A stretch of DNA of 42,517 nt from the NCBI GenBank assembly GCA_964402115.1, contig CAYOBW010000024.1, positions 1-42,517 of the forward strand. Reading direction: 5' to 3'. The position numbers and the translations under genes are program-made. The stretch is from CAYOBW01 sp964402115. Its GTDB lineage: Bacteria; Verrucomicrobiota; Kiritimatiellia; UBA8416; CAYOBW01. Under the pieces are notes generated by a model. That model was not told the origin of the DNA. It saw only the letters and a list, made by a program, of their open reading frames with translations, and searched no databases. This document shows, in pieces, positions 33,701-39,926 of the stretch; within the stretch, counting starts at the first letter, position 1; each line of letters starts with the position of its first letter.

Positions 33701-34751
33701 GAACCGACGCTGCCGGCACGACGAGTCCCGGCGCGAGCGGGCGGTTGCGGTCGGGGCCGGGGTACGCCAGGTGGTGCCGCGACTCGGCGCCGTGACCTCG
33801 GCTGCGCAACCGCGCGGCCTTGGCTTCGGCGAAGTGCGCCTTGGCCGCGCTGCTCAGTTCGAGCTCGCCGATCTGCACGCGCAGGGGATTCCGGAAGGCC
33901 ACGCGGAAGACGCGGCCGGTCGTGTCCGCGAAAGCCACGGTGGCCGCGCCGCCGCCGGTGAAGTCCCAGTTGGCCGTGAAGGCGCCAACGAGGCGGAAGG
34001 TCTGGCCGTCGTCGGACGCCTCCAGCCGCAGCGGAAAGTCCTCCTCCCAGCGGTGGGGGTCGGCATTGCGGACCGTCAGCGACCGCAGGATGCGCGGCTC
34101 CGGGTAAGCAAATTCGACCACGGACTCCGCGGCCGGTACGGGAAAGGCCGCCTGCGTCCTGGCATTCCCGTCCGCCAGCTTCGCCAGCTCCGCGGCCGGA
34201 AGGGTGCCCCGGAGCGCGGCGCCGCGGAGCGGTCCGCCCTCGGGCACGGGGAACGCGACCACCGCAACCTCCCGGTAGAAGTCCTCCTTCGTCTCCGGCT
34301 TCGCGAGGACCGCGTCGAAAGCCCTCCCCCCCTCCGCATCCGTGGCGGTCCACGTCAGTTCCTTCATCGAGGTCTCGGGGCGCATCCACGGACCGCCGCT
34401 CTGGGAGAACCCGTCGCAGTTGTGGATGCCGAACTTCAAGTCCAGGCGTTCCGCCTCCCGCAGCGTGTGGTCCATCAGCGCCAGCCACGGCGGCTGCATG
34501 AACCGCACGTCACCCTCCGGGTACTTGCCGCCGCAGTTGAAGAGGTAGCAACCGCCCAGCCCGGCCTGCTTCATGGCCTCGAGGTCGCGCGTGATGCCGT
34601 CCCGGGTGATGTTGCCGTTGAGCCAGTGCCACCAAGTCAGCGGCCGCGCCTCCGCCGGCGGCGTCCGAAACGCCTCCGCCAGCTCGTCGCGAGCTTCCGC
34701 GGCCGCCGCTGCGGCCGCCAGGGCGATCACTACCAGCAACAGTCTGTTCAT
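30765..34751 (-). CDS. GH106-like alpha-L-rhamnosidase with inserted LamG-like domain
   Basis: 1328 aa, the largest protein here. ATG 34751 is preceded by AAGGA with a 7-nt spacer; an in-frame ATG at 34772 is coupled to a mini-ORF and is the alternative. Signal peptide MNRLLLVVIALAAAAAAAEA. RPLTWWHWLNGNITRDGI (36-53) is the typical GH106 opening, followed by GGCYLFNCGGKYPEGDVRFM and GIHNCDGFSQSGGPWMRPE. The catalytic barrel carries ELDSWECGIQNWTAGFE and YVGESTGRQQYLYD, both rich in candidate acids. At about 930-1080 there is a LamG-like insertion (FTLALWVKPDVEIPLPPE, HVAVVYRAGVPTLFVNG), then a GH2-type jelly-roll end (YEKEFDVPAEF, LGAVEVIARVNLNGRELPTLW, ALRIRVTNLWPNRLIGD). It would remove alpha-L-rhamnose, possibly from a different linkage than the GH78 enzyme beside it. 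Confidence 0.88.
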   Translation of the reverse strand: MNRLLLVVIALAAAAAAAEARDELAEAFRTPPAEARPLTWWHWLNGNITRDGITRDLEAMKQAGLGGCYLFNCGGKYPEGDVRFMQPPWLALMDHTLREAERLDLKFGIHNCDGFSQSGGPWMRPETSMKELTWTATDAEGGRAFDAVLAKPETKEDFYREVAVVAFPVPEGGPLRGAALRGTLPAAELAKLADGNARTQAAFPVPAAESVVEFAYPEPRILRSLTVRNADPHRWEEDFPLRLEASDDGQTFRLVGAFTANWDFTGGGAATVAFADTTGRVFRVAFRNPLRVQIGELELSSAAKAHFAEAKAARLRSRGHGAESRHHLAYPGPDRNRPLAPGLVVPAASVRDLSKFMGADGRLKWDVPAGRWRILRIGFTSNGHYVSPATAEGRGLECDKLDPASVRFHLDQYVGKLLERAGPAAGRTLAAVELDSWECGIQNWTAGFETRFRERAGYDLLPYLPALLEGWIVGDADLTDRALWDWRRFLADQFSESYFAQAAAYLKAKGITYVGESTGRQQYLYDVAYIRNSDVTMGEFWLDTGSGQGVRVDNKVASSIAHVAGKRVVASESYTGSPGAARWQNHPFSLKPEGDRAFCAGVNQFVFHTFAHQPYAATGPGFTFFFWGLNFNRANTWWEATGAWMDYLARCNYLLRRGQQVCDVLWFVGEDVPNRIAWRDELKPVLPSGYDFDGGDVRALLESSVKDGQIVLSSGAAYRVLLLPDLPTMRPAVAEKVLALVRAGATVLAPRRPAQSPSLPDRGAGDARLREAVAALWGDADGAGVDRAVGAGRFFANLSFAEVFRRIGLAPDFESRAGAADAEVLYVHRSEGGTDAYFLSNQRSRPEAFEAVFRAGGKAPEFWDPSTGAITRPGLFRCEADGRIAVPLCLDPNGSVFVIFRAAPAGPYAVALDGPATAPAGAAAVPVPAAGLTTAAGTFTLALWVKPDVEIPLPPERRAEIAFQKQNWAVFPPQGQERFGEGQAGAGLAAGRNGLVVFEHGARYAPAVITWPASLAERTHVAVVYRAGVPTLFVNGREARSGTRGPHAVHAAPGGGPAFSGERSAPLLFDRALTAAEIASLAQAAPAPTAAPPPVELERGGDGKLLARFWAPAERTARLDSGAKVRLQAPALPAPVPIEGPWRVTFPPALGAPASAVFETLASWPARPEPGIRFFSGTATYEKEFDVPAEFRAAGRELYLDLGAVEVIARVNLNGRELPTLWKPPFRTRIDGMLKPGRNALRIRVTNLWPNRLIGDAALPDDMEWQSAGKGSSLPVRWPAWLLRGQPRPSGRIAFCTRKDVYQADEPLLPSGLLGPVTLRAAERRVIE

Positions 34752-34768
34752 GGTCCCATCCTTGAACG

Positions 34769-34795
34769 TCATTTCATTGGAGTCAAGTGCATCAT
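34769..34795 (-). other. relay mini-ORF, 8 codons, between 34792 stop and the 34772 start
   Basis: ATG 34795-34793 overlaps the TGA of the propeller gene (ATGA) and reads MMHLTPMK before a TGA (34771-34769) that overlaps ATG 34772, an in-frame start of the GH106 gene (ATGA). No clear Shine-Dalgarno precedes it. If the GH106 gene instead starts at 34751, the mini-ORF ends 17 nt before that start, so this example is weaker than the others. Confidence 0.3.
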
Positions 34796-35769
34796 TCCGG
34801 CCGGGCGAGGCCGGCGGGGTCGAACGCGGCCTGCAACGCATCCAGCACGTCGCGGGAAATGGCAATCATGCAGCCGTGGCGGGCGCCAGGGGGCGTGCGG
34901 TAATCCGCGGCGGGGACCGCCGACCACGGCCCCGCAAGCCGCGGGGCTGTGAGCTGGGTATAGGCCACGCCCGGGTATTGTTCGGCGTAGAGGATCCAGC
35001 CACGCCCGCCGGGTCCGGGAATCAGCGCCGGGGCTTCGCGGAAGTTCGGCGTCAGCGCGGGCCCGGGGGCGGACCATGGGCCCTCGGGCCCGGCCGCGGA
35101 TCGCGCGATGCGGATCGTCTTGCCCGCAGCCGCGCCGCTGTCGGGATGGCGCTCGTCCTTGACGATGGCAAACCACACGTTCCCGTCGCGGCGCAGGATC
35201 ACATCGATGGTGGCGATGTCCCAGTCGAACAGCCGCCGGGCCGGGCCGAAGGCGACCAGGTCCGGAGACGTCACCACGAAGGTCTTCATGCCGCTCCAGT
35301 AGTTCTCCGGCTGCTCCCGCAGCTTCGCCCGGTCGGAGAAATGGAAGGTCATGACATACTGCCGGCCTGCGGGGTCATACACCATCTTGGGCGCGCCGTG
35401 CCAGGGGCTGCGCGGCTCGAAGCCGGGATGGTCCGACATGTCGGCGACAAAATCCCGCAGGTGCGTCCAGGTGACCAGGTTGGTGGACGTCCACAGCCGC
35501 ACGTCGCCGCGCTCCGGATGGTTGCCGAGCAGGATCCAACGGCCGTCAGGCCCCTGCGAGATGTCCGGGTGGCCGCAGTACGCCTCGAACACGCGGCGCC
35601 CGCCGTTGAGCGGCGTCCAGTGCCGCCCATCCGTGCTGACGGCGTAATGCAGCCGTCCGTAGTCGGCCGCGGTCATGTGGGCGAAAAGGAACCCGGCTGG
35701 CTCCTCCGCGACCGCAGCAGCCGCGGCCAGTGCCAGCGCCAGTGCCGCTATGGACCGCCAGCGCCTCAT
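34792..35769 (-). CDS. secreted five-bladed beta-propeller, GH43-like
   Basis: 325 aa from ATG 35769, ATGA-coupled to the decayed sulfatase, with GGGAG just before; the open extension to 35838 is not used. Signal peptide WRSIAALALALAAAAAVAEE. The body starts FLFAHMTAADYGRLHYAVSTDG, a block common to GH43-like clan F propellers, then GHPDISQGPDGRWILLGN, RLWTSTNLVTWTHL, HGAPKMVYDPAGRQYVMTF and REAPALIPGPGGRGWILYAEQ. Candidate catalytic residues are the D of GHPD (base), the D of FDWDIATIDV and the E of REAP (acid). Such single-domain GH43-like or GH117-like proteins hydrolyse arabinose, xylose or anhydrogalactose linkages, but which one cannot be said. Confidence 0.8.
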   Translation of the reverse strand: MRRWRSIAALALALAAAAAVAEEPAGFLFAHMTAADYGRLHYAVSTDGRHWTPLNGGRRVFEAYCGHPDISQGPDGRWILLGNHPERGDVRLWTSTNLVTWTHLRDFVADMSDHPGFEPRSPWHGAPKMVYDPAGRQYVMTFHFSDRAKLREQPENYWSGMKTFVVTSPDLVAFGPARRLFDWDIATIDVILRRDGNVWFAIVKDERHPDSGAAAGKTIRIARSAAGPEGPWSAPGPALTPNFREAPALIPGPGGRGWILYAEQYPGVAYTQLTAPRLAGPWSAVPAADYRTPPGARHGCMIAISRDVLDALQAAFDPAGLARPE

Positions 35770-36215
35770 GGCGACTCCCGCGGTGTTGCGGGCGGCGGCT
35801 GCACCGCCGGATCGGCGGTGGCGCGCACCCATTGACACAGGGCGGCGTAAAGCCGGTCGCGTTCCGCCCGCGCCTCGGCGCGTCGCGCACGTCGTCGGGA
35901 TCGCTTTGCAGATCGTATGACCGTGTTGTTGAGGATGCCGTTGCGGTGGCTATGCAGGCCGGTGTAGATGGCCGCTTTCGATACCGAACAGACCGTGCAG
36001 GCCACGAACGCGTTGCGGAACAGCCGGCCCGAAGCCGCCAGCGCACCCATGTGCGGGGTCCGGAGACCGGGCGTGCCGAGCGCACCCATGTGCGCGCCCT
36101 GGTCTTCCGTGAGAATAGGCAGGATGTTGGGCCTGGCCGGGGCGGCCTGCAGCGTGACGGCGGCGGCCAGCGTGAGTGCGGGCAGAAACAACGATAAGCC
36201 ATGGCGCCTGTTCAT
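35766..36215 (-). pseudogene. internally deleted S1 sulfatase
   Basis: The open frame from ATG 36215 gives 149 codons: signal peptide FLPALTLAAAVTLQAAPA, metal block PNILPILTEDQG, and a degenerate Cys site C76-S-V-S-K followed by AAIYTGLHSHRNGIL. It then jumps straight to the far C-terminus. Just past the junction a second frame reads SYDLQSDPDDVRD, the hallmark end block of sulfatases, and the first frame resumes with DRLYAALCQWVRATADPAV. About 300 residues covering the rest of the active site are missing, and two frame changes are needed to join the pieces. No activity is expected unless the gap is an assembly error. The stop still overlaps the next start as ATGA, and the start is bridged to the upstream gene by a 5-codon mini-ORF. 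Confidence 0.8.
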
Positions 36216-36229
36216 GCTTGCGCGTTCAT
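36212..36229 (-). other. relay mini-ORF, 5 codons, bridging 36226 stop and 36215 start
   Basis: ATG 36229-36227 overlaps the TGA of the tandem beta-helix gene (ATGA) and the mini-ORF's TGA (36214-36212) overlaps the ATG of the decayed sulfatase (ATGA). It reads MNAQA. A GGGAGAGG sits directly before the ATG, closer than optimal. It covers the whole 10-bp spacer. Confidence 0.35.
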
Positions 36230-38511
36230 CCTCTCCCTGGCGCGGTCTCCGCGGGCGCCCCCCGCTGGTACAACACGGGGCGCTCGAGGGGCGGCAGTTT
36301 CAACGCCGGGCCGTCCGCCGGACGGTCAATCAGCATGTGCCACAGGTTGGGATCGGTGCTGCCGTCCCAATGGCTGAGGTTCTTCGAGCCGATCTTCGTC
36401 GGCCCATCCACGCCGTTGGCCAGCAGGAAATTCGGCGTGCGTTCGATGACGAACAACGACGCGCCGGCCCGCCCCTTGCCGTTGCCGCCGTGGCCGAACA
36501 GGCGAATGTGGTCGCAGTCGCCGATCCTCAGTATCGGGTCGTTGCCCTCGTACTTCGTGCCGAAGAAGCTGACCTGACGGGCGCCCCGCAGCTCGCTGGT
36601 CACCTGCTGGACGCTGAACTGGTAGAAGCGCAGCGGCCCGCGCGCGCCATCCACGAGCAGCCGGGCGCTGGCGTCGCGAAAGTTGTACCAGTTGCCGCCG
36701 CCCTGGCCGCTGACAACCACGGGCGCAGGGGTCGCGGCGAAGCGTCCATGGATCTCGACGCCGCGGAACACGGAGCGCCCGCCGCACGCCCAGTGCAACG
36801 CCTGCGCCCCGGGTACACCCTGAGGGTTGCAGAGCCCCAGGAAGGCCAGCGCCGTCGCGGCCTCCGCCGTGTCCGCCGTGCGCACGAGCGGCGCCGGTCG
36901 GCCGGCGTCGGCGAAGGCGCCCTGCCGGGCCGGCAGGAGCAGCGACAGCGTCTGTCCGGCGCCGATGAGCCGGGTGCGCGGCTTCAGTTCGAGCGGACGG
37001 CTCAGCAGGTAGCAGCCCTTGGGCAGGAAGACGACCTCGCACGCGTCGATGGCGCTCTGGAGAGCGGCGGTGTCATCCGTGCGGCCGTCGCCCCGGGCCC
37101 GGTACGGCGCGTCTTTGACGTTGGCGGCGCCGGGTGACTCGAACCCCGGAAACGGCGACTCCCACAGGTGCCGCGCCTGCAGATCCGCGGGCGGCGCACG
37201 ATCCGGCTCGACGGTGCACAGGCGGTCCACGCTGCGCCCGTCCACGTAGACCGGATAGCGGTAGACGCGGCCCTGGCTCTCCCGCGGACCGCTCGGGACG
37301 GCGAACTGGCGCACGTGCAGCCAGCCCCGGGGATGGCCGGCCAGCCCGGCCCCCTGCCCCGCGCCGGACAGCACCCTCGTGGCACCGCGCACGTAGACGT
37401 TGTCCAGGTAGACGCCGCGGTCGGAGGCGATGGCTACCCGTCCCGTCCGTGCCAGCGCCGCGCCGTCAAACACGATCTCGCTGTCCACCAGCGTGAGCTC
37501 GCCATGGTTGGCCTGCAGGTTCCGGCCGACCTGGATCAGCGGGCCCGCGCAGCGGTCGGCGACGATCTTCAGCCCCACCGCCACGAGCGTCTGCCGGCTG
37601 GTGCTCCGGATCGCCGCCTCGGTCTGCCCGATCAGGGTGAAGCCCGCGATGACCGGCGTCGGCTGCGTGCCGGACAGGTAGCCCGTGAAATCCAACCCCA
37701 CGCGGCCGCCGATCACGGTCACGCCCGCGCTGCTGCCGCCGGAGCCGATGCCGCCCTGGATGCCGGTCAGCCCGTGCGTCGCGTCAATCGTGCAGGCCTC
37801 GATGGACGAGCCCTCGGCGGCCTGGTGGCGGACCGCAATGGCGCCGGGGTTGCCCTCGCCCACGGTCACGTCGAGGTTGATCAGCGCCTGGTTCATGCCA
37901 ATGTTCGGCTGCTCGACATCCGGCGGCAGGCCGTCGCTGACGCGGTCCGCCGTGGTCGGGTTCCCGTAGCCGCGCGACCAGAAGTGGACGAAGATCTTCG
38001 GCCGCGCCGGATCGCCAAAGCCGGCCGACCGCGGCGCCAGCACAAGGCGCGGACGCGCGGCGCCGGCGCTCGAGCCCACGAGCACGTTGGGGAAGCGGTT
38101 GCCGCCGAAGACCCGCCCGCTCGTGCGGCGGTAGAGCTGCTGCGTGCAACTCAGCGTGTTCGTGAGCAGGTACGAGCCAGCGGGGAAGAAGCAGGCCAGC
38201 TGGTGATCGCGCGCAAACACGACGGCGGCCTGCAGCGCGCGCGTGGAGTCCGTCTTGCCTGTCGGGTCGGCGCGGAACGGCCCCTTCGTCACGTTCACGT
38301 AACCGAGCGCCGCCAGCCGCTGGTCCTCCAACTCGGCCGGCACGGCGAGGTTGAGCAGGTCCGGGAACGGTTCGCGGATGGGCGGGTGGGCGAAGCGCAG
38401 GTAGGTGTCGTCAGGCTGGCCGGCGCCGGCTGGCGCGGGTGCGACGGCCGCCGTCAGGAGGCGCGCCCCGGCCGCCAGCAGCAACACCCCGTGCGCCAGG
38501 CGCGCGCTCAT
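36226..38511 (-). CDS. tandem parallel beta-helix protein, GH55-like
   Basis: 761 aa from ATG 38511, ATGA-coupled, with AGAGG about 8 nt upstream; the open extension to 38739 is rejected. Signal peptide LAHGVLLLAAGARLLTAAVA. Two Pectate_lyase_3-type openings are visible, NVTKGPFRADPTGKTDSTRA (from about residue 73) and NVKDAPYRARGDGRTDDTAA (from about 465), each leading into a right-handed beta-helix with asparagine and glycine-rich turns. Two helices side by side is the layout of GH55 exo-beta-1,3-glucanases, but I do not see enough to name a substrate. Many PVC genomes carry such proteins without known activity. It is followed by the decayed sulfatase, to which a 5-codon mini-ORF links it. 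Confidence 0.8.
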   Translation of the reverse strand: MSARLAHGVLLLAAGARLLTAAVAPAPAGAGQPDDTYLRFAHPPIREPFPDLLNLAVPAELEDQRLAALGYVNVTKGPFRADPTGKTDSTRALQAAVVFARDHQLACFFPAGSYLLTNTLSCTQQLYRRTSGRVFGGNRFPNVLVGSSAGAARPRLVLAPRSAGFGDPARPKIFVHFWSRGYGNPTTADRVSDGLPPDVEQPNIGMNQALINLDVTVGEGNPGAIAVRHQAAEGSSIEACTIDATHGLTGIQGGIGSGGSSAGVTVIGGRVGLDFTGYLSGTQPTPVIAGFTLIGQTEAAIRSTSRQTLVAVGLKIVADRCAGPLIQVGRNLQANHGELTLVDSEIVFDGAALARTGRVAIASDRGVYLDNVYVRGATRVLSGAGQGAGLAGHPRGWLHVRQFAVPSGPRESQGRVYRYPVYVDGRSVDRLCTVEPDRAPPADLQARHLWESPFPGFESPGAANVKDAPYRARGDGRTDDTAALQSAIDACEVVFLPKGCYLLSRPLELKPRTRLIGAGQTLSLLLPARQGAFADAGRPAPLVRTADTAEAATALAFLGLCNPQGVPGAQALHWACGGRSVFRGVEIHGRFAATPAPVVVSGQGGGNWYNFRDASARLLVDGARGPLRFYQFSVQQVTSELRGARQVSFFGTKYEGNDPILRIGDCDHIRLFGHGGNGKGRAGASLFVIERTPNFLLANGVDGPTKIGSKNLSHWDGSTDPNLWHMLIDRPADGPALKLPPLERPVLYQRGAPAETAPGRG

Positions 38512-39926
38512 CGCTGGCGCCTCTGCGCCTTCTTCGGCGCCGCCGGCACGGGTGCAGGCCCGGATTCCGGCGGCCGCGTCTCGCTGTCGCGACACAGCTG
38601 CATCCATTCCGCCAGGGCCGCGCGCAGCGTGTTCAGGGCCGAACGGTGCTCCGGCCGGTCCGAACCCGCCAGGTTGCGGATCTCGTACGGGTCGGTCTCC
38701 AGGTCGTACAGCTCCTCGTCCGGGCGGCGTGCGTCGCACAGAAGGGCCTGGGGCGGCGTCAGCTTTCCGGCGGCGTTCAGCTCCTTCAGGAGCTTCCAGA
38801 CGGGGTACTGCTTTTCCTTATAGGCGTTCGGCGCCAGGAGGGGCACCTCGGGCATGAAGTTGCGGATGTAGCGGTAGCGCGCATCGCGCACGGTGCGGAT
38901 GCGCATGACGGTCTCGTCGCAGCGGTCGCGGGCGCCATACACGAACGCGCGCTCCGGTTCGCGGCGCTCGCCGAGGAAAACCCGGCCCTGCATGTCCGAC
39001 GGCTTGGCGGCGCCCGCCAGGGCCAGCATCGTCGGGGCCAGGTCGATGCCGTGGAGCAAGCGCGCATCCACCGTGCCCGGCTGGAAGCCGGCCGGCGGCG
39101 GAAACGCCCGCGGCCAGCGGATCAGCAAGGGCACCTGGAGGCTCTCCTCATAGCAGAACTGCTTGCCGCGCACGTGCGACTGCCCGTTGTCGCCGAAGAA
39201 CACGACCACCGTGTTCGCGGCAAGGCCATCCTGTTCGAGCTGCGCGAGCACGCGCCCCACTTTGCGGTCCAGTTCGCCGACGTCGTCCAGGTAGGCCGCC
39301 ATGTCCTGCCGCGTCACGGGATGATCCGGGTAGTAGGGCGGGATTTCCACCTTGGCCAGGTCGGCCTGCTTCGAGCCGTGATAGGCCCGGTGGGTTTCCT
39401 TGAAGTTGACCTGCGCGTAGAACGGCTGGTGCGTCTTGAGTTCGGCCCAGTCTGCCGAATCGAAGGGTTTGCCGTCGTAGCTGAAGTTCCAGTCGGTCTT
39501 GCCGGTCCCCTTGAAGCCGCAAGCTTCGGGCAGCTGCACGACGTTGGCCGTGAAGTAGCCCGCGGCGCGCAGCCAGTCGGTGAGCAGCTTCACACCCTCC
39601 GGCAGCGGATGATCCTTGCGGTTGGAGCGGTGATCGTTCGCCTCGATGGCCGTCGCGTACATGCCGGTCATGAAGGCGGACCGACTGGGCGAGCAGACGT
39701 GTCCGCTGAAGCAGTGCGTGTAGCGGACGCCGGCAGCGGCCAGCCGGTCGAGGTTCGGGGTCTGCACCTCCCGCGTGCCGTAGCACGCCAGCTGCGGCCC
39801 GAGATCCTCGGCGATCAGCCACAGGATATTCGGCCGCGCGGGCGCCGGTTCCGCGACGGGGGCGCGGGGCCACAACAGGCCGGCCGCCAGGCCGCCAACC
39901 GCCAGCGCGAAGGCTTGTCGACTCAT
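38508..39926 (-). CDS. secreted S1 sulfatase, heparan-sulfatase-like
   Basis: 472 aa from ATG 39926, ATGA-coupled and preceded by GGAGGGGG; the open extension to 40082 is not used. Signal peptide FALAVGGLAAGLLWPRAPVA. Metal block NILWLIAEDLGPQLACYG (E-D), formylglycine site C78-S-P-S-R-S-A-F-M-T-G. Then NVVQLPEACGFKGTGKTDWN, QVNFKETHRAYHG, FFGDNGQSHVRGKQFCYEE and a C-terminal ELYDLETDPYEIRNLAG. The E-D metal pair and the G-D-N-G-x-x-x-x-R-x-K block group it with the HEAT-fused sulfatase at 19984-21924. The tail is lysine, arginine and proline-rich. It is the first sulfatase in the transcription order. Confidence 0.92.
   Translation of the reverse strand: MSRQAFALAVGGLAAGLLWPRAPVAEPAPARPNILWLIAEDLGPQLACYGTREVQTPNLDRLAAAGVRYTHCFSGHVCSPSRSAFMTGMYATAIEANDHRSNRKDHPLPEGVKLLTDWLRAAGYFTANVVQLPEACGFKGTGKTDWNFSYDGKPFDSADWAELKTHQPFYAQVNFKETHRAYHGSKQADLAKVEIPPYYPDHPVTRQDMAAYLDDVGELDRKVGRVLAQLEQDGLAANTVVVFFGDNGQSHVRGKQFCYEESLQVPLLIRWPRAFPPPAGFQPGTVDARLLHGIDLAPTMLALAGAAKPSDMQGRVFLGERREPERAFVYGARDRCDETVMRIRTVRDARYRYIRNFMPEVPLLAPNAYKEKQYPVWKLLKELNAAGKLTPPQALLCDARRPDEELYDLETDPYEIRNLAGSDRPEHRSALNTLRAALAEWMQLCRDSETRPPESGPAPVPAAPKKAQRRQR

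Noticed and set aside
30699..34952. Very long plus-strand open frame (about 1400 codons) opposite the GH106 gene
   Set aside because: It is antisense to a gene with clear GH106 motifs, has no ribosome-binding site, and its translation is arginine/glycine-rich and low-complexity, as expected from a high-GC shadow frame.
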